Assembly: GCA_017481875.1 (NCBI GenBank)
Contig: JAFUOP010000030.1
Coordinates: forward strand, 1-64,000
Direction of reading: 5' to 3'
DNA: 64,000 nucleotides
From: Bacteroidaceae bacterium
GTDB lineage: Bacteria > Bacteroidota > Bacteroidia > Bacteroidales > Bacteroidaceae
A program made the translations under genes and the position numbers. The notes under the pieces are model-generated. The model saw only the letters and a list, made by a program, of their open reading frames with translations. It was not told the origin of the DNA and searched no databases. Within the stretch, counting starts at the first letter, position 1, and the number at the start of each line of letters is the position of its first letter. This document shows, in pieces, positions 44,363 through 53,368 of the stretch.

Positions 44363-46891
44363 TTATAAAACATCATACGCATAGCCCAGCATAGCATCGG
44401 CAAATTGGTTGAAGCCCGCAGTGCTTGGGTGCACAATATCCCTTGCATACTTCACCGCAGGGTAAGAAGAATGCAATGTTTTATCCGAGACAGAATAACC
44501 ATTCTCTCTATCAATCATACACATTGTAGGAACAACTCTGACATAATCGGCATACTCGGTAGATTGCCCCATTACATTTATAAGAGTTTTGTAATATTTT
44601 TGAATGTTTTTTATTCTGTAAACCTCTCTGAAGTTATTTTCTCCCACACCCTTATACCCATAGCAACTGCAAGTAAGAAGGACCTTGCAAGCGGGTAGTT
44701 GTTCGTGTATTTTGTTCACTACCGACACGGCTTTTTCAACAACGGCATCGACTGTATCTTGGGAAGCCTCTGCAAAATTACCCAAGTCGTTGCTGCCAAA
44801 GGTTAATGTAATAATGTCGGGAGTGGCAAAACCCCACTTATTGATGTAATAGGCAAAATCGAGTTCATTGGTCGCCGGGTTCCAGAAAGGATTGTAATAC
44901 ACAAGCTCTTTTGCTGTGTATTGAATACTGTCATCGCCACCGGGGGTTTCTGTTCCCGTGCTGTCATTGGTCGTCTTAGTCAATGTCCCCGCCGAAGGCA
45001 TATTTGCTGCTGCGGTGTCGTAATCGGTTGAACCCGTGGCACCTTCACCGCCATAGTTTGCATCGACCGAGAATGAGCTTAATACTAATTTACCTGCCCC
45101 ACCTGCAATCATCACACCACGTACAGTCCATTTAACACCGTTTGCATCTTGGTATGTTGTTCCGGGGTAGCCCGTTGTAGGCAGGTTTTCTACGCCACTG
45201 ACATCGAGAATAACGGCTCTGCCCAAAGGCTTGACAAGGAAATCCCAAGTACCGCCACTGCGGGCTTCGTGTTTTTTGCCCTCGGCTCCCATTGTGCCTA
45301 TGACATTAACGGTGTAACCGTCTCTTGTATAATTATAGCATTGCCTTTCTGTAATGGTGCCTATATCTATGTATGACGAACCAATATCGAGTATATTTAT
45401 CTCTCCTGGAGCAGGCGCAACACTCTTGACGGTTATTTCCTCCTTTACGTTATCCACTGCCGACGGAGCATAAAAAACTCCCTTTTTGCTGCCTGTTACG
45501 GGTTTATTTACATAGGCAACAGAACCGTATGACGCAAACTGGGTGCCTGTCAAGCCATACTTGCGCCCAACCGCGTTACCCTCAATGGCATCGTCAAGGT
45601 AAAGGCAATGCTCCGATGTGCTCGACAAAACAACAGGCTCGGTTAATATAAGTTTAGCTTTTGATAATTCGGCAATGTTATTTTCAAGAGTTTTCATATT
45701 CTCTTCAAGCACACCCACCTTACTTTTCTCTGTTGCTTTGATTGTAAACTCACCTATTGTTGTAAGATTTCTAACGTGGGTAAAATCGGCAACAGCCACA
45801 TTGTTTTTCTCATCTACAGTATTGGCAATCGTGCTCCCTTCTTCATAGAAATTCAAACTTGTTCCTGCCCCGTTGATTTCTATTATGGAACCCTTTTTTA
45901 TAGGAACAAGTAACGGTTGTTTGGGTTGATAGCTCTTTGAAAAGTTCAACACCTGTTCTGTAACAATGTCTCCACCATCAACTTTTGTGTTAATTGCCGA
46001 TATTACATTGCCAACTTCTTCTATATTATCGGACAACTCAAATGTCAATGAGTTTACAAACGCAGAATAAGGCAAGGCTTCTTCCCCGTAGTTTACCATT
46101 ATCTTGGTTCTGTTGTACTTTAAGTCATACACGGCGACACTCCATTTAACATACGCACATCTTTCACTTAAATCATAAGATGTGCCACTTATCGATTGAG
46201 TTTTTATTTGCGAATAATCGGAATCATACTCATATATAGCAATTTTAACAGCGTTCCCCGACAGGAATACTGTTTTACCACCCTCAACAGCTACGTAACA
46301 TTCACTTACTACATATTTGTAATCGCCCAAGCCCGAATAATCCTCTTTGGTACTATGAAAAAAGAGATTATCTCCTGCGGCATATACAGTCTGCAGCCCT
46401 GCTGCAAGATTGGCTTCGGCCTCTGTTGCACGGGTGGTTTCTTCGGCAAGGCTTGTTTGCATTTGTTTTGTGGTACTTACCAAACCTTGCACACTGGCCA
46501 GCAATTCGTCGTTAGTGGATATTTTATCATATATCCCGGTGTGAGCTAGGCTGCGCCAAGCCCCCCACTCTCCATCGGCAAAAGTTCTGATATAAATTTT
46601 TGTCTCTTTTTCTGCACGCGATGTAAAAGTAAGAGCCTGCCCTATCACTCTATTGTTTTGCTTGTGGCCCAATGTTCCACTATCGGTTACCACAAGAGTT
46701 CCCACAATGTAGTGCTCGCTGCCACAGAAATCCACAGGGAGCCCCAAGTTGCCATCGTAGTGGTCTATTTCCACGAGGTAACTACCGGGAGAGAATATTT
46801 TATTTAGACTGCTCTCCCACCTGAAAGCGGTGTTACAGTTTTCGGCCAAAGACTTACACCGAACTGCCATTTGATTAATACTGTTCTTCAT
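44363..46891 (-). CDS. tail-fibre-like protein with C-terminal SGNH/GDSL hydrolase
   Basis: An 842-residue protein. Residues about 15-110 resemble a phage pyocin-knob/tail-fibre module (GSYLVEIDHYDGNLG through GEWGAWRSL). A predicted coiled-coil stretch (about 120-155, TKQMQTSLAEETTRATEAEA) follows, then beta-rich receptor-type regions. The SGNH hydrolase has block I ILDIGSSYID (about 535), block III TFGSNDLGNF (about 715) and block V DIVHPSTAGF (about 820). SGNH enzymes often de-O-acetylate polysaccharides. No signal peptide is seen, fitting a phage-type particle component, yet no other phage gene is nearby. It lies opposite the capsule operon. The start could also be the ATG seven codons later. 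Confidence 0.75.
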   Translation of the reverse strand: MKNSINQMAVRCKSLAENCNTAFRWESSLNKIFSPGSYLVEIDHYDGNLGLPVDFCGSEHYIVGTLVVTDSGTLGHKQNNRVIGQALTFTSRAEKETKIYIRTFADGEWGAWRSLAHTGIYDKISTNDELLASVQGLVSTTKQMQTSLAEETTRATEAEANLAAGLQTVYAAGDNLFFHSTKEDYSGLGDYKYVVSECYVAVEGGKTVFLSGNAVKIAIYEYDSDYSQIKTQSISGTSYDLSERCAYVKWSVAVYDLKYNRTKIMVNYGEEALPYSAFVNSLTFELSDNIEEVGNVISAINTKVDGGDIVTEQVLNFSKSYQPKQPLLVPIKKGSIIEINGAGTSLNFYEEGSTIANTVDEKNNVAVADFTHVRNLTTIGEFTIKATEKSKVGVLEENMKTLENNIAELSKAKLILTEPVVLSSTSEHCLYLDDAIEGNAVGRKYGLTGTQFASYGSVAYVNKPVTGSKKGVFYAPSAVDNVKEEITVKSVAPAPGEINILDIGSSYIDIGTITERQCYNYTRDGYTVNVIGTMGAEGKKHEARSGGTWDFLVKPLGRAVILDVSGVENLPTTGYPGTTYQDANGVKWTVRGVMIAGGAGKLVLSSFSVDANYGGEGATGSTDYDTAAANMPSAGTLTKTTNDSTGTETPGGDDSIQYTAKELVYYNPFWNPATNELDFAYYINKWGFATPDIITLTFGSNDLGNFAEASQDTVDAVVEKAVSVVNKIHEQLPACKVLLTCSCYGYKGVGENNFREVYRIKNIQKYYKTLINVMGQSTEYADYVRVVPTMCMIDRENGYSVSDKTLHSSYPAVKYARDIVHPSTAGFNQFADAMLGYAYDVL

Positions 46892-46903
46892 GTTTTTTTT
46901 ACA

Positions 46904-46911
46904 CAAAACTA
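46904..46911 (-). promoter_or_regulatory. promoter of the SGNH gene (-7 box)
   Basis: On the minus strand TAGTTTTG fits TAnnTTTG. It lies only about 12 nt before the first ATG (46891), implying a very short leader or use of the second ATG (46870). Confidence 0.45.
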
Positions 46912-46995
46912 TTAACGAAAAATAATTTTGTGTATGCAATTTTGCTACGAATCATTTTATTTTAGCCGATATCTCAATAAATACTTTAAAATTAC

Positions 46996-47003
46996 TACCT
47001 TTG
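46996..47003 (+). promoter_or_regulatory. promoter of the 47039 acyltransferase gene (-7 box)
   Basis: TACCTTTG followed by C fits the -7 consensus exactly and lies 35 nt before the ATG. It shows that this gene is transcribed apart from the main capsule operon. No clear -33 box. Confidence 0.55.
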
Positions 47004-47038
47004 CCATTATTTAATGTGCAAGCAGGCTTTTACAGAGT

Positions 47039-47518
47039 ATGAAGGTATTTAACAACCGCAACATTATTAAAGCAAAAAGAAAATTCTTTTTGTACCTGGC
47101 ACGTATATTACCCGTTGGAGGATATTACCGCTCAAGAATTGTGCGACAAGGCGGGGTAAATATTGAGGACTGCTGCTGGATTGGGAGGAACGTAACCATA
47201 GACAACGTTGCACCCGAACTTATTACAATAAAAAGAAATGCCGTAATAGCAGAAGGCACTATGATACTTACCCACTATTTTGTTCCACACAAAGCAAACC
47301 TGCACCAACGGAAATTTGAGAAGGGCAAGATTGTGATAGGTGAAGGGGTTTTTATTGGTTGCAACACCATTATATGCAAGCCTGTAGCTATAGGCAAAGG
47401 CAGCGTGGTGGGTGCCGGGAGCGTTGTTACAAAAGACATACCCGACTACCAGGTGTGGGCAGGCAACCCCGCAAAATTCATTAAAAAACGAAAGACCGAA
47501 AATAGGGTTTTTAAATAA
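47039..47518 (+). CDS. left-handed beta-helix acetyltransferase
   Basis: A 159-residue hexapeptide acyltransferase, close to the maltose/serine O-acetyltransferase group. Repeats: CCWIGRNVTIDNVAPELITI, then IVIGEGVFIGCNTIICKPV and GSVVGAGSVVTKDIPDYQVW, with the family ending AGNPAKFIKKR. The catalytic histidine is probably in LTHYF. It is the third such enzyme in the region, but distinct in length and sequence from the two in the capsule operon. It has its own promoter. Confidence 0.85.
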   Translation: MKVFNNRNIIKAKRKFFLYLARILPVGGYYRSRIVRQGGVNIEDCCWIGRNVTIDNVAPELITIKRNAVIAEGTMILTHYFVPHKANLHQRKFEKGKIVIGEGVFIGCNTIICKPVAIGKGSVVGAGSVVTKDIPDYQVWAGNPAKFIKKRKTENRVFK

Positions 47519-47605
47519 TAAACTCAACTACCATTATAATTTCACAGAAGTGATGCTGCCTACAAAAAAGTAGCTTAAAAAATTCATATTAAGACAATAA
47601 TTAAC

Positions 47606-47613
47606 TACTTTTG
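47606..47613 (+). promoter_or_regulatory. candidate promoter upstream of the second WecG/TagA gene
   Basis: TACTTTTG followed by C fits the -7 box. It would give a leader of about 105 nt that contains TCTTCC/GGAAGA pairing (about 47655-47682) and a T-run, possibly an attenuator. A second box-like sequence lies immediately before the gene. Confidence 0.35.
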
Positions 47614-47729
47614 CAGCAACGCATACTTAAATACAAATATAATGGCGTGGAGTTCTTCCTGCTTTCTTTGGAGGAAGAGTTTTTAATAATACTGACAAGT
47701 GCAACACAAAGAAAATATAATCTTTGCGC

Positions 47730-48491
47730 GTGGAAAAATACTTTGACATAAAATACGAGTTCGACAAAAACAAAATTCACAAACTTATTGCGCTGCAGGC
47801 AGAAAAGAGCGAGCCGGCATATATATGCGCAGCCGACGGCAACATCTTGGCAATGGTAAACAGCAACAAGAATTACCGTGAGATTGTGAACGGCAGCCTT
47901 TTTTCTATATGCGACAGCAGCTGGGTTCCGGTGTTCATACGCTGGATATATGGCAAGAAATTCCAAGCCTACCGTGGCAGCGACATATTCTCCGATATTG
48001 TAAAGAGCCAAAAATACAGAATGATATTCCTGGGCACGAACAAGGAGACACTTGCGGCCCTCAAGAGCAATATTGCGGCAGAAAACCCGGCAATAGAGCA
48101 GATGCAATTCTGTGAACTACCCTACTGCAATGCCGAGGATTTTGACTACCCGGCCATAGCACGCACTATAAACGAAGACGGTGCCGACATTATTTGGGTG
48201 GCTTTAGGCGCACCAAAGCAAGAGATTTTTATGCACCACTTGAAACCACACCTCAACAAAGGGGTTGCCATAGCAGTGGGTGCTGTTTTCAACTTTTTCA
48301 GCGGGCTGCCCGGCCTGCCCAAAAGCGCACCACATTGGATGGCAAAATGCAGGCTGGAATTTATTCACAGAATATTGTGGGAGCCTCAAAAGCAGTTAAA
48401 GCGTTGCTGGGGTATTCTCACTCACCTGCCACACATTCTGCGGGCAGAATACAAAAGAAAAAAATCGAATAAAAAGGCGCGAAAACCATAG
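47730..48491 (+). CDS. WecG/TagA/CpsF-family glycosyltransferase (second copy)
   Basis: A 253-residue GT26 family enzyme with the classic late motif WVALGAPKQEIFMHHLKPHL and GAVFNFFSGLPGLPKSAPHWM, closer to the family norm than the copy at 41372. In place of the usual DG after the first strand it has CDSSWVPVFIRW. No in-frame ATG exists near the N-terminus, so the start is GTG (47730) or TTG (47724). The GTG lies four bases after TAATCTTTG, so a leaderless message is possible. It may act on another surface glycan. It ends at a strong terminator. Confidence 0.82.
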   Translation: MEKYFDIKYEFDKNKIHKLIALQAEKSEPAYICAADGNILAMVNSNKNYREIVNGSLFSICDSSWVPVFIRWIYGKKFQAYRGSDIFSDIVKSQKYRMIFLGTNKETLAALKSNIAAENPAIEQMQFCELPYCNAEDFDYPAIARTINEDGADIIWVALGAPKQEIFMHHLKPHLNKGVAIAVGAVFNFFSGLPGLPKSAPHWMAKCRLEFIHRILWEPQKQLKRCWGILTHLPHILRAEYKRKKSNKKARKP

Positions 48492-48501
48492 GCTTTACAA
48501 A

Positions 48502-48548
48502 AAAAAGTGTGCCAAAGTATCTGTTGTGGATACTTTGGCACACTTTTT
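48502..48548. terminator. terminator after the second WecG/TagA gene
   Basis: A 20-bp perfect stem (48502-48521 with 48529-48548) around TGTTGTG, with A-run and T-run ends. The remaining spacer to secA, 48549-48788, holds the secA promoter and no gene. Confidence 0.9.
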
Positions 48549-48697
48549 GTAGTAGATTATACGAGTAAAGGAGAAATCTTTACCCCAAACACTCAGGAGC
48601 AGCCGGAATTTTATTCACCCAATTAACTAAAACATAATTTTCAATAAAATTCAGGCAGTTTCCCAATAATAACACTATATATTTATAATTATATTAT

Positions 48698-48705
48698 TAC
48701 CTTTG
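48698..48705 (+). promoter_or_regulatory. secA promoter (-7 box)
   Basis: TACCTTTG followed by CGGTAA fits the -7 consensus, 84 nt before the ATG. The first transcribed bases closely resemble those after the box at 587-594. Confidence 0.6.
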
Positions 48706-48788
48706 CGGTAAATTGCGAGAACAGGACACGCTCGCTATGAAAAATATAAAAATACAAAACATTTTAATAGAAAAAATACAAACAATAT

Positions 48789-51700
48789 ATGGGATTTAAC
48801 GAATTTATAAGCAAACTATTCGGCAACAAAGCAAGCCGAGACAGACGAGAGATAGCCCCATGGGTGGAAAAGATTAAAGCTGCCTACCCTGCCATAAGCG
48901 CATTGAGCAACGACGAGTTGCGTGCAGCCACCAATGCTTTGAAAGAGAAGATTCAAGGCACTGTAACCGAGGAGCGCAAGAAAATTGCAGAATTAAAAGC
49001 AAGCATAGAGAACACAGAACTTGAAAAACGCGAAAGCATTTTCAACCAGATTGACAAGCTCGAAAAAGAGGTACTTGAAAAGCTTGACGACGCGCTCGAC
49101 AAGGCACTGCCCGAGGCTTTTGCCATTGTAAAAGACACAGCCCGCCGTTTTAGCGAGAACGAGACTATTGAGGTTACTGCAACAGAGTTTGACCGCAACC
49201 TTGCAGCAAAATACGATTTTGTAACCATAGAAGGCGACAAAGCATTATACAAGAACCACTGGACTGCCGGTGGCAACGACACTGTGTGGAACATGGTGCA
49301 CTATGATGTACAGCTGTTTGGTGGCGTGGTGCTACACAAAGGCCGCATAGCAGAGATGGCAACAGGTGAGGGTAAGACACTTGTGGCCACCCTACCTGTG
49401 TTCCTTAACGCCCTCACCGGCAACGGTGTGCACGTGGTAACCGTGAACGACTACCTTGCAAAGCGCGACTCCGAGTGGATGGGGCCTCTTTATATGTTCC
49501 ACGGCTTGAGCGTAGATTGTATTGACAAGCACCAGCCCAACTCCGATGCACGTCGCAATGCCTACCTTGCCGACATCACCTTTGGAACAAACAACGAGTT
49601 TGGTTTCGACTACTTGCGCGACAATATGGCCACCCAGCCCGCCGACCTTGTTCAGCGAGTACACAACTATGCCATTGTCGATGAGGTCGATTCGGTGCTT
49701 ATCGACGATGCCCGTACACCGCTTATCATTTCGGGCCCCGTACCTCGTGGCGAGGACCAGATGTTCGAAGAGTATCGCCCCTTGGTGGAACGCCTGGTGG
49801 AGGCACAGAAAAAACTTGCCACACAATACCTTGCCGATGCACGCAAACTCATCTATTCAGACAACAAAGATGAGGTTACCGCAGGCTACCTATCGCTATT
49901 CCGCAGCCACAAGGCTCTGCCCAAGAACAAGCCGCTTATAAAATTGCTTAGCGAGCCGGGAGTAAAAACAGGCCTGCTAAAAACCGAAGAATATTACATA
50001 GAGCAGAACAACAAGCGTATGCCCGAGGCTACCGAGCCTCTATACTTTGTTATTGAAGAGAAGAACAACAGTGTGGAGCTCACAGACAAAGGTATTGAAC
50101 TCATTACAGGCAATGCACAGGACCAAACACTCTTTGTTCTGCCCGACATAGCAACAGAGCTTGCCGAGCTCGAAAACAACACCGAGCTAAGCAACGAAGA
50201 GAAGGCTGCAAAGAAAGATGAAATGCTCACCAACTATGCAGTAAAATCGGAGCGCATACACACAATAAACCAATTATTGAAGGCCTATACAATGTTCGAC
50301 CGCGACGTAGAGTACGTGGTAACCGAGGACGGCCAAGTAAAAATCGTAGATGAGCAGACAGGCCGTATAATGGAAGGCCGCCGCTACTCCGACGGTTTGC
50401 ACCAGGCCATCGAGGCTAAAGAGCGTGTGAAGGTGGAGGCTGCTTCGCAAACATTTGCCACTATCACGTTGCAGAACTATTTCCGTATGTACCACAAGCT
50501 TTCCGGTATGACCGGTACTGCAGAAACCGAGGCAGGAGAGTTTTGGGATATCTACAAACTCGATGTTGTGGTAATACCCACCAACCGCCCCATAGCCCGC
50601 AAGGATATGAACGACCGCGTTTACAGAACCAAGCGCGAGAAATACAAAGCGGTAATTGAGGAGATTGAGAGCCTTGTGCAGCAAGGCCGCCCTGTGCTTG
50701 TGGGTACAACATCGGTTGAAATATCGGAAATGCTGAGCCGTATGCTAAAGATGCGCGGCATAGCACATAACGTGCTCAACGCCAAGCTGCACCAGAAGGA
50801 GGCCGACATTGTTGCAAAGGCCGGTCTTTCGGGCACGGTAACCATTGCCACAAACATGGCCGGACGTGGTACCGATATTAAGCTCAGCGAGGAGGTACGC
50901 GCTGCCGGTGGTCTAGCAATTATAGGCACAGAACGCCACGAGTCGCGCCGCGTTGACAGACAGTTGCGCGGACGTGCCGGCCGCCAGGGCGACCCGGGTT
51001 CTTCGGTATTCTTCGTGTCGCTCGAGGACAACCTTATGCGCTTGTTCGGCTCGGAGCGTATATCAAAGATTCTCGATAGTAAGTTTATGGGCTTCAAAGA
51101 TGGCGATATGATTGAGCACCCTTTGATTTCAAGCTCCATCGAACGCGCACAGAAGAAGGTGGAAGAGAACAACTTCGGTATTCGTAAACGCTTGCTTGAA
51201 TATGACGATGTGATGAACAAGCAGCGTACCGTTATATACACCAAACGCCGCCACGCACTCATAGGCGAGCGCATCGGTATGGATATTGTGAATATTGTTT
51301 GGGACCGTTGCTACAACATTGTTGAAAACTGCGACTACGAAGATGCAAAAATGGAGTTCTTGCGCGTGCTTGCTTGCGAAATGCCCATAGCAAACGAAGA
51401 GGAGTACCGCAAAATGGACACAGACGAGCTTGCCGAGAAGTGTTTTGAAGCTGTGATGAGCAACTTCAAACAAAAAACAGAGCGCATGGCCCAGGTTGCA
51501 TACCCATTCATAGAATATATTTACAACAACAACGAGCAAATGCGCGACAAGCACATATATGTACCCATCACCGACGGTCGCCACGTATATCAGATACCGG
51601 TACCACTCACCGCTGCATACGAAACAAAAGGCAAAGAGGTGATAAAGTGCTTTGAGAAAGCAATATTGCTACATACCATAGACAATGCGTGGAAAGAGAA

Positions 51701-52100
51701 CCTGCGCGACCTTGACGAGCTGAAACACTCGGTGCAGAACGCAAGCTACGAGCAAAAAGACCCGTTGCTGATATTCAAGCTTGAGTCGGTAACACTTTTT
51801 GACAAAATGGTAAATAAGATAAATGACCAGACAGCATCAATCTTATTACGCGGACAAATCCCCGTGCAGGAGCGACAAGATGTAAAGGTTGCACCCGACC
51901 CTCAACGCAGCAAGCAAAAGCCTAAATACAACGAAACAAAGGTAGATTTGAACGACGCCAACCAGCAAGCTGCCGCACAGCACGACACACGCGCCGAGCA
52001 ACGCACACCTATAAGAGCTGAAAAGACTGTAGGACGCAATGACCCCTGCCCTTGCGGTAGCGGTAAGAAGTTCAAACATTGCCACGGAAAGAACCTTTAA
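48789..52100 (+). CDS. secA: preprotein translocase ATPase SecA
   Basis: A 1103-residue SecA, the motor that drives proteins through SecYEG. DEAD motor signatures are present: [13 protein letters not shown] (Walker A), [17 protein letters not shown] (motif II), [13 protein letters not shown] and [14 protein letters not shown] (motifs V and VI). The C-terminal SEC-C zinc motif [14 protein letters not shown] is intact. Bacteroidota SecA is longer than the 900-residue E. coli enzyme, with a charged insertion after residue 65 ([20 protein letters not shown]) and another in the 400-500 region, as here. It has its own promoter and is followed 12 nt later by a small conserved gene. Confidence 0.97.
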   Translation: MGFNEFISKLFGNKASRDRREIAPWVEKIKAAYPAISALSNDELRAATNALKEKIQGTVTEERKKIAELKASIENTELEKRESIFNQIDKLEKEVLEKLDDALDKALPEAFAIVKDTARRFSENETIEVTATEFDRNLAAKYDFVTIEGDKALYKNHWTAGGNDTVWNMVHYDVQLFGGVVLHKGRIAEMATGEGKTLVATLPVFLNALTGNGVHVVTVNDYLAKRDSEWMGPLYMFHGLSVDCIDKHQPNSDARRNAYLADITFGTNNEFGFDYLRDNMATQPADLVQRVHNYAIVDEVDSVLIDDARTPLIISGPVPRGEDQMFEEYRPLVERLVEAQKKLATQYLADARKLIYSDNKDEVTAGYLSLFRSHKALPKNKPLIKLLSEPGVKTGLLKTEEYYIEQNNKRMPEATEPLYFVIEEKNNSVELTDKGIELITGNAQDQTLFVLPDIATELAELENNTELSNEEKAAKKDEMLTNYAVKSERIHTINQLLKAYTMFDRDVEYVVTEDGQVKIVDEQTGRIMEGRRYSDGLHQAIEAKERVKVEAASQTFATITLQNYFRMYHKLSGMTGTAETEAGEFWDIYKLDVVVIPTNRPIARKDMNDRVYRTKREKYKAVIEEIESLVQQGRPVLVGTTSVEISEMLSRMLKMRGIAHNVLNAKLHQKEADIVAKAGLSGTVTIATNMAGRGTDIKLSEEVRAAGGLAIIGTERHESRRVDRQLRGRAGRQGDPGSSVFFVSLEDNLMRLFGSERISKILDSKFMGFKDGDMIEHPLISSSIERAQKKVEENNFGIRKRLLEYDDVMNKQRTVIYTKRRHALIGERIGMDIVNIVWDRCYNIVENCDYEDAKMEFLRVLACEMPIANEEEYRKMDTDELAEKCFEAVMSNFKQKTERMAQVAYPFIEYIYNNNEQMRDKHIYVPITDGRHVYQIPVPLTAAYETKGKEVIKCFEKAILLHTIDNAWKENLRDLDELKHSVQNASYEQKDPLLIFKLESVTLFDKMVNKINDQTASILLRGQIPVQERQDVKVAPDPQRSKQKPKYNETKVDLNDANQQAAAQHDTRAEQRTPIRAEKTVGRNDPCPCGSGKKFKHCHGKNL

Positions 52101-52112
52101 AAAGTTACGAAT

Positions 52113-52547
52113 ATGCCACTAAGCACACAAACACAAGAAAGCCTAAAAAATGCCATTGAGAAAATGGTAAAAAATTTTGTAACCGCAGAGGAGACAACAA
52201 TAACCGATTTTCATCTTCTTGTAAACGGAGAGACCGGCACACTCTCAATATATGACGATGAGGACAACACCCTCGCAAGCGTACATATAAAAGAGTGGGA
52301 GAACTCGCACGACGAGAAACAGTTTGAGAAGGTTCTGCGCAAGGAGCTTGCAAAAATGCAGGAAGCCGGCATATTCGATAACTTAAACATATTGAAACCT
52401 TATTCATTTGTTCTTGTAGATGAAGAAAAAGAGGCTATCGTAGATCTTCTATACATAGATGACGACACGCTCATCTTAAGCGAAGACCTGCTAAGTGGGT
52501 TCGATGAAGAGATGAACGATTTTTTAAAACATCTTTTGGAAGATTAA
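52113..52547 (+). CDS. conserved protein of unknown function downstream of secA
   Basis: A 144-residue acidic protein with mixed alpha/beta pattern (FHLLVNGETGTLSIYDDEDN, then FVLVDEEKEAIVDLLYIDDDTLIL) and an acidic C-terminus, FDEEMNDFLKHLLED. No signal peptide or membrane segment. It sits 12 nt after secA and is followed by a terminator, so it is in the secA operon. I do not recognise the family; a role linked to Sec export is suggested only by position. Confidence 0.75.
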   Translation: MPLSTQTQESLKNAIEKMVKNFVTAEETTITDFHLLVNGETGTLSIYDDEDNTLASVHIKEWENSHDEKQFEKVLRKELAKMQEAGIFDNLNILKPYSFVLVDEEKEAIVDLLYIDDDTLILSEDLLSGFDEEMNDFLKHLLED

Positions 52548-52578
52548 AGAACAACCACAGCCACATCTATAAAATAGC

Positions 52579-52615
52579 AAAAAGGCACGCAATAGTGAAA
52601 TTGCGTGCCTTTTTT
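52579..52615 (+). terminator. terminator of the secA operon
   Basis: A 15-bp stem (52579-52593 with 52600-52614) around AGTGAA, GC-rich in the middle and ending in a T-run. Confidence 0.9.
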
Positions 52616-52670
52616 AGGGTATAATCACTAAAAAACCTTAATAAAGGAACATTTTCCCAATATTTGAACA

Positions 52671-52698
52671 GAAAACTTTTTTGCCACAAAAAGTTTTC
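52671..52698. promoter_or_regulatory. probable TetR operator
   Basis: An 11-bp perfect inverted repeat, GAAAACTTTTT (52671-52681) with AAAAAGTTTTC (52688-52698), around TGCCAC. It overlaps the -33 box of the efflux operon promoter, the expected place for autorepression by the TetR protein encoded just downstream. Confidence 0.7.
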
Positions 52699-52710
52699 TG
52701 CGTATCTTTG
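52680..52710 (+). promoter_or_regulatory. promoter of the TetR-efflux operon
   Basis: TTTG (52680-52683), a 19-nt spacer and TATCTTTG (52703-52710), an exact consensus pair. The start point would fall at about 52715-52717, on or next to the GTG start codon. Confidence 0.8.
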
Positions 52711-52714
52711 CAAC

Positions 52715-53362
52715 GTGAAAAATAACAAAGAAGAACATAGCAAAGAAGAGGTAAAGCAAAGGATAATTTCTGCTGCACTTGAACAGTTTCGCAAACAAGG
52801 AATAAAAGAGGTAAAAATGGACGACATTGCCTCTTTAATTTCTGTTTCCAAGCGTACTATTTACGAATTGTTCACCGACAAAGAGAACCTTATTCTGGAA
52901 GCTATAAAATATAGCCAAGAGACTATTGCCGCCGAAGCTAAAGAGATTATAAGAAATTCCAATGATATATTGGACATAATATTAAGACTTTATGAACTCT
53001 ATTTCAGAACTTTGAGCAATACCAACAGGCTGTTCTTAATAGAGCTTGAACGATACCCCGAAGTTCTGAACCGCCGTAAAGCTCGCGAAAAAAAGAACAA
53101 CAAACGCTTTATTGCCTGGATGGAAGAGGGGCGCAAGCAGGGGCTGTTCCGCGAAGATGCCGACTTTGGGATACTCGCCTTTATACTGCAACGAGATTTA
53201 GAGCTCATTATGACAGTGAATAAACAGCCCGGGAACAGCGACCTCAGCCACTACAAGCCCGAGGAACTGGGCCGCCTGCTTATCCTTTTCTACCTACGGG
53301 GAATTGCTACAGCAAAAGGACGTGAAAGAATTGAAGAATTTATAGATAAAAACAAACAATAA
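52715..53362 (+). CDS. TetR-family transcriptional regulator
   Basis: A 215-residue TetR-family repressor. Helix-turn-helix at about residues 10-55: KQRIISAALEQFRKQGIKEV then MDDIASLISVSKRTIYELFTDKENLI. The C-terminal ligand domain is helical and ends in a charged tail. It heads an operon with TolC, adaptor and RND pump genes, so it very probably represses the pump and responds to a toxic substrate. An operator-like palindrome overlaps the promoter. I choose GTG (52715) as start because earlier codons lie in the promoter and the next ATG would cut the first helix. Confidence 0.88.
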   Translation: MKNNKEEHSKEEVKQRIISAALEQFRKQGIKEVKMDDIASLISVSKRTIYELFTDKENLILEAIKYSQETIAAEAKEIIRNSNDILDIILRLYELYFRTLSNTNRLFLIELERYPEVLNRRKAREKKNNKRFIAWMEEGRKQGLFREDADFGILAFILQRDLELIMTVNKQPGNSDLSHYKPEELGRLLILFYLRGIATAKGRERIEEFIDKNKQ

Positions 53363-53368
53363 ACTATT

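Noticed and set aside
44363..46891. A prophage at the SGNH gene
   Set aside because: Neighbouring genes are ordinary glycan genes; no integrase, capsid, terminase or lysis genes are present.
47643..47687. A 14-codon leader peptide (MAWSSSCFLWRKSF) before the second WecG/TagA gene
   Set aside because: It overlaps a possible hairpin and could be an attenuator peptide, but the codons show no run of a regulatory amino acid and there is no support beyond an ATG and a stop.
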